A stretch of 8,123 nucleotides of DNA from an uncultured Opitutia bacterium (lineage in GTDB: Bacteria; Verrucomicrobiota; Verrucomicrobiia; Opitutales; UBA953). Each line of letters opens with the position of its first letter. Position 1 is the stretch's first letter. The position numbers were made by a program, and so were the translations under genes. Under the pieces are notes generated by a model. The model saw only the letters and a list, made by a program, of their open reading frames with translations. It was not told the origin of the DNA and did not search any database. Location of the stretch: assembly GCA_937875975.1 (NCBI GenBank), contig CALEEU010000037.1, positions 1 to 8,123 of the forward strand. Direction: 5' to 3'. Below, in pieces: positions 1-7,066 of this stretch.

Positions 1-2376
1 GAGCAGGATCTTCTTGTGCATCTTCTTGATCGACCAGCCGCCTTCGACGAAGGTGGTGGCCATCCAGTCGAGGAGCTCGGGGTGGCTCGGGGCTTCGGAC
101 ATATTACCGAAGTCATCCGGCGAGGTCACGATGCCGACGCCGAAGTGGTGCATCCAGAGGCGGTTAACCAGGACGCGGGCCGTGAGCGGATTGGTGCGGC
201 TGGCGATGGCCAGGGCGAGTTCGCGGCGGCCGCTACCTTCGTAGAACGGGAGGCGGTCAGGGCCGGCGAGCACTTCGAGGAATTGACGAGGGGCGACCGG
301 TCCGCGCTTATTACGATCGCCGCGGATATACACGTAGCTGTCGCGCGGTTTCTCGACGTCGGTGACCACCATCGCCGTGCCGGGGCCGCCGGGGTGCGTG
401 ATGTCGAGCGCGTTGATGTCGGCGAACTTGAAGTACTTCGCGGGCATGTTATTGTTGACGAAGGTCGCGGAAATCGGCTGTTGCCAGCTCTCGCAGAAGT
501 CGCGGCTCGTGGTCGCGCGCTCGAGCAGCGAGACGGTGGAGATATCCTCGACATTGGGCAAGGGCCAGGGGAAGGCGGCGAGCTGAGCGACGGAGGGGTC
601 ATCCTTGTCGCCCTTGCGACCGGGTTGGCTGCGCAGCTGGACATGCGCGACGATCTTATCGCGGTTCTTCTTGAACATCGCCTGGTAGGCGAAGGCGACT
701 TCCTCAAGGGACTTCGGCTTGAGGCCGCGGAGTCCGTCGGCGACAAGCGGGTTGACCGGGTACTTCTTATCAGCCAAGGCGGTTTCGATGATGGCGGGAG
801 CCTGCTTCTCGAAATTCTCCGGGCTGATCTTCTTGAGGCGGACAAGCGGACCGGTGATCGGGTGCTCGGGGCGGTTCATCGAACCAGCGAAGGTGGTGCC
901 CAGCTCACGGCTGTCGCCCAGGTCGAACTTCTTCAGGATATCGAAGCCTGCGGTGCTGCGGAAACCGCCGGACAAGGCGGCGAGGGCGCGCGGAGCGAAC
1001 TCGCGATGGAAGGCAGCCTGCATGCCCGCAAGGTGCTTATAGTAGCCACCGGCAGTGGTATTAATCAGCTCGGCGAGCTTCTTCTCGTAGTCGGCCCGAT
1101 AAGCGTTGGTCGGCGCGTTCTTGCCGACGAGAAGAGGATTACGGACGACCGGGTTCTGCTGCGGCTCGATGACGGAGGCGAAGATGCCGTGGAGGGAGTA
1201 GTAGTCGGCGGCCGGGATCGGGTCGAACTTGTGATCATGGCAACGAGAGCAGGATACGGTCAACCCGAGGAAGCCCTTGGTCGTCGCATCGATGCGCTCG
1301 TCGATGGTGTCGTCATTGTTCTGGAAACGCTTCCCGACGGTGATGAAGCCGAGGGCCGCGAGGCGCGCATCATCCTTGGCCAGGTCCGGCAGGCGGTCGG
1401 CGGCGAGCTGCTCGATGATGAACTGGTCGTAAGGCTTATCGGAGTTGAAAGCGTCGATGACGTAGTCTCGATAGGTCCAGGAGGCGTCGAAGGTCTCGAT
1501 CGTGCCGTTACGCTTCAGGCCCTTGGTGTCGGAGTAGCGGGCGGTATCGAGCCAGTGGCGAGCCCAGCGCTCGCCGTAGTGGGGCGAAGCGAGCAGACGG
1601 TCGACGGTACGCTCGACGACGGCGGTCACCGCGCGGCCAGCCTGCCCCTTGCGGGCGGCCATGTTGTCCATGGCGAGGGCGGCGTCGTAATCGCGGGAGA
1701 AGGAGTCGACCTCGACGCTCGTCGGCGGCAGGCCGATCAGGTCATAGGAAAGACGGCGGAGCAGCGATTCGCCGTCCGTGGCGGGGCTGGGCTTGAGGCC
1801 CTTCTCATCGAGCTTCGCGAGCAGGAAAGCGTCGACTTCGTTCTGGCACCAGGCGGCGTTGCTGAGCTTGGTCGGCACGGCGAATTCGCGGACCGGCTGG
1901 AAGGCCCAGTGGCTGCGCGCCTTGTCGGAAAGACCGGTGAGCTTGGCGCCGCCGGCACCGGCGGGAGCCGGCGCGCCCATCTTGATCCACTGCTCAAGCG
2001 ACGCGATCTGCGCGGCGGAAAGCTTGGCGCCCTTCTTGCGCGGCGGCATCGAAAGATCGGGATCCGTCTGATGGACGGCAAGGATCAGCATGGATTTCTT
2101 GATATCGCCCGGCACGACCGCCGGACCTAGATCGCCACCTGCGAGCAGGCCCGCGCGCGAGTCCATGATCAGGCCCCCCTTGGAGACGCCCTTCTCCTTC
2201 GAGTGACATTCGTAACAGCGTTCGGTGAAGATCGGGCGGACGTTCTTCTCGAAAAATTCCAGGCCGGCCGGATCCATCTTCGCCTCGGCGGGCGCCTCGG
2301 CGGCGGAAAGCATGGCGGTCGACCCCAGGGCGGCGAGCAGGGGGAGAAGGCGGAGCATGTTCAGGTGGCGATTCAT
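1..2376 (-). CDS. PSCyt1-PSCyt2(DUF1549)-PSD1(DUF1553) secreted cytochrome-like protein, C-terminus cut by window edge
   Basis: The first 792 residues are visible; the reading frame is still open at base 1, so the end of the PSD1 domain is missing. The N-terminus looks like a Sec signal peptide: a basic MNRHLNMLR stretch, a Leu/Ala-rich core, then SAAEA. PSCyt1 follows with a CxxCH heme-type motif (C54, C57, H58). PSCyt2 spans roughly residues 180-390 and contains the DLIGLPPTS and GERWARHWLDTARYSD signatures and a second motif, CSRCHDHKFDP (C376, C379, H380). A linker region with YPVNP and LRGLKPKS leads into PSD1 from about residue 690 (APRQFLEVL, RVLVNRLWMHHFG). The family is known mainly from planctomycetes and verrucomicrobia, has no established reaction, and is presumed extracytoplasmic and possibly redox-active. 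The ATG at 2376 gives the full signal peptide; an ATG seven codons in (2358) is the alternative. No clear Shine-Dalgarno precedes either. It is a paralogue of the gene at 2631-5795 and is separated from it by a terminator, so it probably has its own promoter. Confidence 0.93.
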   Translation of the reverse strand, partial: MNRHLNMLRLLPLLAALGSTAMLSAAEAPAEAKMDPAGLEFFEKNVRPIFTERCYECHSKEKGVSKGGLIMDSRAGLLAGGDLGPAVVPGDIKKSMLILAVHQTDPDLSMPPRKKGAKLSAAQIASLEQWIKMGAPAPAGAGGAKLTGLSDKARSHWAFQPVREFAVPTKLSNAAWCQNEVDAFLLAKLDEKGLKPSPATDGESLLRRLSYDLIGLPPTSVEVDSFSRDYDAALAMDNMAARKGQAGRAVTAVVERTVDRLLASPHYGERWARHWLDTARYSDTKGLKRNGTIETFDASWTYRDYVIDAFNSDKPYDQFIIEQLAADRLPDLAKDDARLAALGFITVGKRFQNNDDTIDERIDATTKGFLGLTVSCSRCHDHKFDPIPAADYYSLHGIFASVIEPQQNPVVRNPLLVGKNAPTNAYRADYEKKLAELINTTAGGYYKHLAGMQAAFHREFAPRALAALSGGFRSTAGFDILKKFDLGDSRELGTTFAGSMNRPEHPITGPLVRLKKISPENFEKQAPAIIETALADKKYPVNPLVADGLRGLKPKSLEEVAFAYQAMFKKNRDKIVAHVQLRSQPGRKGDKDDPSVAQLAAFPWPLPNVEDISTVSLLERATTSRDFCESWQQPISATFVNNNMPAKYFKFADINALDITHPGGPGTAMVVTDVEKPRDSYVYIRGDRNKRGPVAPRQFLEVLAGPDRLPFYEGSGRRELALAIASRTNPLTARVLVNRLWMHHFGVGIVTSPDDFGNMSEAPSHPELLDWMATTFVEGGWSIKKMHKKILL
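1529..1575. repeat. 47-base block identical to 4972-5018 (copy in the left paralogue)
   Basis: All 47 bases match the segment at 4972-5018 in the neighbouring paralogue. On the minus strand the block encodes the conserved PSCyt2 signature GERWARHWLDTARYSD. Bases on both sides diverge immediately. It reflects the paralogy of the two genes, with strong protein conservation and shared codon bias, or local gene conversion. Confidence 0.85.
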
Positions 2377-2519
2377 AGAGGGGTCGGCGATTTGAAAAGG
2401 GCAGGGAAAGCTGGGGTGTCTTCCTAGGTATTAATTCTTAGGGCATGATGAAGGACATCAACCTCAGGTTTGTCGTAGTTACCTCATACAACCCCGGCCG
2501 ACGCCCTTTGGTTGTTTTT

Positions 2520-2538
2520 GTCAAAAATTCGTCAAAAA
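2520..2538. repeat. Tandem direct repeat GTCAAAAA with 11-base period
   Basis: GTCAAAAA occurs at 2520-2527 and again at 2531-2538, separated by TTC, so the copies are one helical turn apart. The element lies between the terminator of the right-hand paralogue and the start of the left-hand one, about 145 bases upstream of the latter's ATG. Such spacing is typical of tandem binding by response regulators, and the layout loosely resembles a Pho box. On the minus strand it also contains a perfect TTGACA (2519-2524), but no matching -10 was found at the normal spacing. Confidence 0.35.
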
Positions 2539-2576
2539 GCCGGGCCAGGCCGGTCTCTGCCCTCCCACAAGCCTTG

Positions 2577-2609
2577 AAAACAAGAAAGCCGGCCAAATGG
2601 CCGGCTTTC
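2577..2609 (-). terminator. Intrinsic terminator after the complete PSCyt/PSD1 gene
   Basis: A perfect 11-base-pair stem (GAAAGCCGGCC at 2584-2594 pairing with GGCCGGCTTTC at 2599-2609) closes a four-base loop. On the minus strand it is followed by TTGTTTTC, a U-rich tract in RNA. It lies 21 bases beyond the stop codon at 2631. On the plus strand the stem is followed by GGAGGGG, so it should work only for minus-strand transcription. It separates transcription of the two paralogues. Confidence 0.85.
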
Positions 2610-2630
2610 GGAGGGGAACAGGATCTATGC

Positions 2631-5600
2631 TTAGTTAACGTAAACGAACTCGTTCGAAAGCAGTAAGGCTTGAACCAGGAGCTCAGTCGGGGTCATCGGC
2701 GTGCGGGCGATGGACTCGCCGACGTTCTGCATCACGCTGTCAGCACGTCCGCCAGTCACGGCGGTCATCATGCTCTCTTCACCATCAGGCGCCTTAACGG
2801 TCATTGCCCTGCCGGCGGGAGCCATGGTGCGAGGCGCCGGAGCGACGGCCTTAGTGCCAGCCTTTGTGCCGGCGACAGCAGCCTTGGTCGCAGGACGCAG
2901 GTTGGCGGTCGCGATGGTCATCTTAGCCTGGGCCATGAATTCCTGAGCGACGCGGATCTCGCTCGTGGAAGGACGGCGCTGGAACATGCAGCGGAACATC
3001 GCGACAATGCGCTGGTCTTCCGACATCGCGTTGACGACGTCCTTGCGAGCGGAGACGGCACGGGCGACCTCGACGCAGAGCGCATTGTTCATGAAGTACA
3101 AGGCCTGCTGAGGTACGATGGTGGAGTTACGCTTCGAGTTCGGCTGATCGGGGTCGGCGTAGTCGAACTGCGAAAGCGTATCGCTGAGGCGGCTGCGATC
3201 AACGTAGCCGTAAAGGCTGCGACGATAGCTGAACGGCTCATCCGTGATGTTGGCGGGCTGGCCACCGACCGTTGGGTTGAGCTTGCCGGTGAGGAGAATC
3301 ATCGAATCGCGGATGGACTCGAAGTCGAGGCGACGGAGATTGCCGCGCCAGAGCAGGCGATTGCTGGCGTCGAGCTTGAGCGGGTCGACGGGTCCCTTCT
3401 TTTGCACGAGCGGATTGGCGGTCGGGTCGGAATCGAGGCGATAGACGTTGCTCATCACAATCATGCGATGGAGGCGCTTCATCGTCCAACCGTTCTCCAT
3501 GAACTCCGCCGCGAGATAATCGAGGAGTTCCGGGTGCGAAGGCTTCTCAGCCATGTTGCCAAGGTCGTCCACCGTGGAGACGAAGCCTTCGGTGAAGTGC
3601 TTCATCCAGGTACGGTTGACGGCCACGCGGGCGGTCATCGGGTTCCCCTTGTCGGCGATGGACTGGGCGAACTCGTAGCGACCGCTACCGTCGACGTACG
3701 GACGACGCTCTCCATTGGAGAGGATGTCGAGGAACTGGCGGGGGACGATCTCCCCCTTGTTGTTCTTGTCGCCGCGCTTGAACACGTAGCTGTCCTTCGG
3801 ATCTTCGGAATCCTGCACGACCATCGCCTCGCCGGGGGCACCGGGGTGCGAGAGACGCAGCTCGTTGATGCGGGTGTGACGGAAGTAGGCGACAGGCTCG
3901 CGGTTGCCGATGCCACCGTAGATCGGACGGTTCTGCCAGTCGGCACAGAACTTGCGCGTGGCGAACAGGGAGATCATGTCCTCGTTCTCGAAGACCTCGT
4001 CGTAGCTCGGGATGGCCCAAGGATAGCCGGTCATCTGGGCGATCGCCGGAGAGGTCTTCTTCCAGTCTTCGCCGGGCTTGGCCAGCAGGGCGAGGTGCGC
4101 GAGAATCGCAGCCTTGTTCTCGTTGTAGGCCTTCTGGTAAGCGGCGGCGACGTCATGGAGAGACTTCGGCTTCAGGCCACGGAGAGCAGCGGCGATGATC
4201 GGGTTGACCGGATAGTCGGTGTCGTTGATCACTTCCTGGATTACGATTGGGGCGCGTTCAGCAAAGTAAACGACGGGCACCCGAGCGAGGGCGTAGAAAG
4301 GACCGGTGATCGGCGAATCTTTCTGGATGCGCATCGCGGCGAAGTCGGTGTCTTCCTGGAGATCGATCTTGTAGCGCTCGGAGAACTCACCGGCCTCGGA
4401 GGAGCCGCGACGCACGCTGGCGATCATGAGTCGGCCAGCCATCTCCTTGTCGTAGCGGGCGCGGGTTTCGCGCATGTAGCGGAAGAAGCCGGCGACCTGC
4501 TCGTCCTGGAGCTGGCCGAGTCGCTTGGTGAAATCGGAGCGCGCGGCGGAGGCGGTCTTCGAAGTGGCGGCGATCGTCGGGTGGTGCAGCGGCTCGACGG
4601 TCGACGCGAAGATGCCGTGCAGGGAATAGTAATCCTTGATCGGAATCGGGTCGAACTTGTGGTCGTGACAGCGGGCGCAAGACACGGTGAGTCCGAGGAA
4701 GGCCTTGGTGCTCGTGTCGATGCGTTCGTCGATGATGTCGTTCGGGTCGTCGAAGCGCTTGCCGACGGTGAGGAAGCCGAGCGCGGCGAGACGAGGATCG
4801 TCGGGAGAGATGCCGGGGATGCGATCGGCGGCGAGCTGCTCGACGATGAACTTGTCGTAAGGCTTATCGTCGTTCAGCGCGTTGATGACGTAATCGCGAT
4901 AGGTCCACGCGTAGGCGAAACGGTAGTCCTTGAAAAGGCTGTCCCCTTGGTCGACCTGGAGGCCGCGGGTATCGGAGTAGCGGGCGGTATCGAGCCAGTG
5001 GCGAGCCCAGCGCTCGCCATAATGCGGCGATGCGAGCAGGAAGTCCACCTGCTTGGCGTAGATGGCTTCGACGTTGGCCGCGGGCTTGCCGGCGCGGAGA
5101 GCCATGGTGTCGGCGAGCTGCGCGGCCTGGATGGCCTTTTCAAAGGCAGCGACCTGCTCAGAGGTGGGCGGAAGGCCGATCAGATCGTAGGAAACGCGGC
5201 GAAGGAAAGCTTCGGGATTGGCCACCGGGTTGGGCTGCAGACCTTTCTCTTCGAGTTTGGCCATGATGAACGCGTCGATGGGCGTCTTGACCCAGGCGCG
5301 GTTCTTCACTTCGGGAACGGTCGGCTTCTTGACGGGCTGGAAAGCCCAGTGATCGCGAGCCTTGCCCGTGAGGCCGGTCAGCTTGGCGGCGCCGCCGGAA
5401 GGCATGGGCGCACCCATCTTCACCCACTCTTCGAGAATGGCGATTTTCTCATCCGGCAGCTTTCCGCCCGTCTTCTTCGGGGGCATCGCGAACTCGGGAT
5501 CGGTGTAACGGACGGCCTTGATGAGGAGAGACTTCTCGAGGTCGCCCGGGACAACCGAAGGACCTTCGTCGCCGCCCTTGTAGGCGCCGTCCATGGAATC

Positions 5601-5795
5601 CAGGATGAGGCCGCCCTTGGAGGAATTCTTCTCAGCCGAGTGGCACTCGTAGCAACGATCGATGAGAATCGGGCGGACGTTCTTCTCGAAGAACTCGAGG
5701 CCTTCCTTGGTAGCAGGCGTCGCCTCGGCGGAGGGAGCGACGGCGAGGGCAGCGAAGGCGGCGAAGGCGAGGGTGGTATGACGGAGCGACAGCAT
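2631..5795 (-). CDS. PSCyt1-PSCyt2(DUF1549)-PSD1(DUF1553) secreted cytochrome-like protein, complete
   Basis: This is a complete 1054-residue protein. The start at 5795 gives a classic signal peptide (MLSLRHTT, Ala/Leu/Phe core, PSAEA). The frame stays open upstream to an ATG at 5930, but those 45 extra residues would precede the signal peptide and span the likely promoter, so the inner start is preferred. No strong Shine-Dalgarno is seen. Domains in order: PSCyt1 with CYECH (C48, C51, H52); PSCyt2 from about residue 172 to 385 with DLIGLPPTS, GERWARHWLDTARYSD and CARCHDHKFDP (C373, C376, H377); a middle region with YPVNP and LRGLKPKS (496-571); then PSD1 from about 690 (VPRQFLDIL, RVAVNRTWMKHF near 723) to the family-typical end LLLSNEFVYVN. 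An unusual Ala/Lys/Pro/Thr-rich insert occupies about residues 962-1030, just before that end. The protein is predicted to be exported and to carry two covalently bound hemes if both CxxCH motifs are used. Its true activity is unknown. Divergent from the glycerate kinase gene; followed 21 bases after the stop by an intrinsic terminator. Confidence 0.95.
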   Translation of the reverse strand: MLSLRHTTLAFAAFAALAVAPSAEATPATKEGLEFFEKNVRPILIDRCYECHSAEKNSSKGGLILDSMDGAYKGGDEGPSVVPGDLEKSLLIKAVRYTDPEFAMPPKKTGGKLPDEKIAILEEWVKMGAPMPSGGAAKLTGLTGKARDHWAFQPVKKPTVPEVKNRAWVKTPIDAFIMAKLEEKGLQPNPVANPEAFLRRVSYDLIGLPPTSEQVAAFEKAIQAAQLADTMALRAGKPAANVEAIYAKQVDFLLASPHYGERWARHWLDTARYSDTRGLQVDQGDSLFKDYRFAYAWTYRDYVINALNDDKPYDKFIVEQLAADRIPGISPDDPRLAALGFLTVGKRFDDPNDIIDERIDTSTKAFLGLTVSCARCHDHKFDPIPIKDYYSLHGIFASTVEPLHHPTIAATSKTASAARSDFTKRLGQLQDEQVAGFFRYMRETRARYDKEMAGRLMIASVRRGSSEAGEFSERYKIDLQEDTDFAAMRIQKDSPITGPFYALARVPVVYFAERAPIVIQEVINDTDYPVNPIIAAALRGLKPKSLHDVAAAYQKAYNENKAAILAHLALLAKPGEDWKKTSPAIAQMTGYPWAIPSYDEVFENEDMISLFATRKFCADWQNRPIYGGIGNREPVAYFRHTRINELRLSHPGAPGEAMVVQDSEDPKDSYVFKRGDKNNKGEIVPRQFLDILSNGERRPYVDGSGRYEFAQSIADKGNPMTARVAVNRTWMKHFTEGFVSTVDDLGNMAEKPSHPELLDYLAAEFMENGWTMKRLHRMIVMSNVYRLDSDPTANPLVQKKGPVDPLKLDASNRLLWRGNLRRLDFESIRDSMILLTGKLNPTVGGQPANITDEPFSYRRSLYGYVDRSRLSDTLSQFDYADPDQPNSKRNSTIVPQQALYFMNNALCVEVARAVSARKDVVNAMSEDQRIVAMFRCMFQRRPSTSEIRVAQEFMAQAKMTIATANLRPATKAAVAGTKAGTKAVAPAPRTMAPAGRAMTVKAPDGEESMMTAVTGGRADSVMQNVGESIARTPMTPTELLVQALLLSNEFVYVN
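4972..5018. repeat. 47-base block identical to 1529-1575 (copy in the complete paralogue)
   Basis: This is the second copy of the exact 47-base match, in direct orientation about 3.4 kb from the first, inside the PSCyt2 domain of the complete gene. It encodes the same GERWARHWLDTARYSD signature with identical synonymous codons. Confidence 0.85.
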
Positions 5796-5862
5796 GAGCG
5801 TGTTTCTTAAGGTGGGATTAAGGTAGGGGGAAGCAGCCCGGGGATGGACTGACCTCGGGCTT

Positions 5863-5891
5863 AATGTAAGCCAAGGCCCCCCGGAAATCAA
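5863..5891 (-). promoter_or_regulatory. Candidate sigma70-type promoter for the complete PSCyt/PSD1 gene
   Basis: Read on the minus strand, TTGATT (5886-5891) and TACATT (5863-5868) are separated by exactly 17 bases; each matches the -35 or -10 consensus at four of six positions. A transcript would begin near 5856, leaving a leader of about 60 bases before the ATG at 5795. This position also argues against the more distant ATG at 5930. The call rests on consensus matching only, and promoter preferences of the host are unknown. Confidence 0.4.
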
Positions 5892-5953
5892 GTGTGGTTC
5901 CCCATTCGGGTTGTAAAGGAAAGACCCCACGGCTTGGATGGCTGGGACGGACG

Positions 5954-7066
5954 ATGCGCATCCTGATCGCTAACGACAAATTCAAGGGCTCCCTGCCGGC
6001 GGGAAAAGCCGGTTTTCATATTAAAAATAGCCTAGAAAGCGTGTTTCCGGGGGCGATTTTCGATGTCTGCCCGATCGCAGACGGCGGCGAAGGGACGGCT
6101 TTGGCCATGACGACCGCCCTGGCGGGCGAATGGGTGCACGCCCAGACCGAGGATGCCCACGGGCGGCCGCTCGAAGCCCCCTTCGGCTGGGTCGCCACCT
6201 CGGCCACGGCCGTCATGGAAATGAGCGCGGCCAGCGGCTTGGCCATCGTCCAAGATATCGAACTTAACCCATTTAAAGCCAGCACTTTAGGTACAGGAAT
6301 CCTTATCCAATCCGCCCTCCGGCGGGGGGCCAAGCGCATCCTGATCGGCATCGGCGGGAGCGCCACCAACGACGGGGGCCTCGGGGTCGCCCTCGCCCTG
6401 GGGTACCAGTTCAAGCGCCAGGGGCAGGACTTCACCCCCACCCTCGAGACCCTCCTCGAAGCGGACCAGGTCGTCCGGCCGACCGCCCTCCCCGCCTTCG
6501 AGCTCATCGTCGCCTGCGACGTCGATAATCCCCTGCTGGGCCCCCGCGGAGCCACCCAGGTCTATGGTCCCCAGAAAGGCGTCCGTGACTTCGCTTGGTT
6601 CGAACAACGGCTCGAACACCTGGCCGACCTCGCGCGTCGCGACCTCGGCGTCAACCCGCGCGACATCCCCGGCGCGGGCGCCGCGGGCGGCCTCGGCTTC
6701 GGTCTGATGGCCTTCCTCGGCGGACGTCTGGTGAGCGGCTTCGACATGGTCGCGACGCAGGTCGGACTCGAACCCCGCGTCGCCGCCGCCGACCTCGTCA
6801 TCACCGGCGAAGGCCGACTCGATGAACAAAGCCTACAAGGCAAAGGCCCCGTCGGCGTCGCCCGCCTTGCCCGTCGCCTCGGCAAGAAGATCGTCGGCGT
6901 CGCGGGCTCGGTCGACGACTCGGCCGCGCTGCGCGCGCAGTTCGACCTGCTGATCCCGATCAAGCCCGCGGCGATGCCACTCGACGAGGCGATGCGTCGC
7001 ACCGGCGAGCTCATCGAAGACGCCTTGCGCGCCCACGTTGGTCCGCTGCGCGCACTCAGCCCCTGA
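5954..7066 (+). CDS. Glycerate kinase, class I (GarK/GlxK-type, Gly_kinase family)
   Basis: This 370-residue cytoplasmic enzyme is expected to phosphorylate D-glycerate with ATP; the characterised E. coli relatives GarK and GlxK form 2-phosphoglycerate, feeding lower glycolysis. Family signatures run through the whole length: DKFKGSL near residue 8, ADGGEGT at 42-48, STLGTG near 111, the glycine-rich GIGGSATNDGG at 132-142, ACDVDNPLLGPRGA from 187, the GPQKG motif just after it, PGAGAAGGLG at 239-248, and DLVITGEGRLDEQ at 280-292. The length is close to the usual 370-390 residues, so it appears intact. The ATG at 5954 begins exactly at the conserved N-terminal strand MRILIAND; an in-frame ATG at 5894 would add 20 residues that do not resemble the family. 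No convincing ribosome binding site or promoter was found. The gene is divergent from the PSCyt gene at its left, and its last 11 bases overlap the convergent DUF1501 gene. It uses rare CTA/TTA codons and AT-rich patches absent from its neighbours. The family assignment is secure; which glycerate isomer and pathway it serves is not. Confidence 0.95.
   Translation: MRILIANDKFKGSLPAGKAGFHIKNSLESVFPGAIFDVCPIADGGEGTALAMTTALAGEWVHAQTEDAHGRPLEAPFGWVATSATAVMEMSAASGLAIVQDIELNPFKASTLGTGILIQSALRRGAKRILIGIGGSATNDGGLGVALALGYQFKRQGQDFTPTLETLLEADQVVRPTALPAFELIVACDVDNPLLGPRGATQVYGPQKGVRDFAWFEQRLEHLADLARRDLGVNPRDIPGAGAAGGLGFGLMAFLGGRLVSGFDMVATQVGLEPRVAAADLVITGEGRLDEQSLQGKGPVGVARLARRLGKKIVGVAGSVDDSAALRAQFDLLIPIKPAAMPLDEAMRRTGELIEDALRAHVGPLRALSP

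Noticed and set aside
2377..2520. Promoter for the left PSCyt/PSD1 gene
   Set aside because: A promoter is expected here, but TTGATG followed by TAAGAA has only 15 bases of spacing and the perfect TTGACA lacks a -10 at normal distance; no candidate was convincing.
2539..2560. GC-rich segment followed by a T run on the minus strand, as a second terminator
   Set aside because: Only a four-base-pair stem can form beside the run of Ts; too weak to call beside the strong hairpin at 2584-2609.
2445..2666. 73-codon plus-strand open frame in the spacer between the paralogues
   Set aside because: It runs through the terminator hairpin and into the 3' end of the neighbouring gene, has no recognisable motif and no ribosome binding site.
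16..5810. Very long plus-strand open frames (16-2130 and 2670-5810) opposite the PSCyt/PSD1 genes
   Set aside because: They are exactly codon-aligned with the minus-strand genes, resemble no protein family, and stay open only because those genes avoid TTA, CTA and TCA codons. The minus-strand products have clear domains and signal peptides.
5837..5859. Short inverted repeat GCCCG/CGGGC in the divergent intergenic region
   Set aside because: Five base pairs with a large loop in GC-rich DNA is expected by chance and resembles no known riboswitch or operator.
5796..5930. Upstream in-frame ATG at 5930 as the start of the complete PSCyt/PSD1 gene
   Set aside because: It would put 45 unrelated residues ahead of a good signal peptide and would lie upstream of the candidate promoter.
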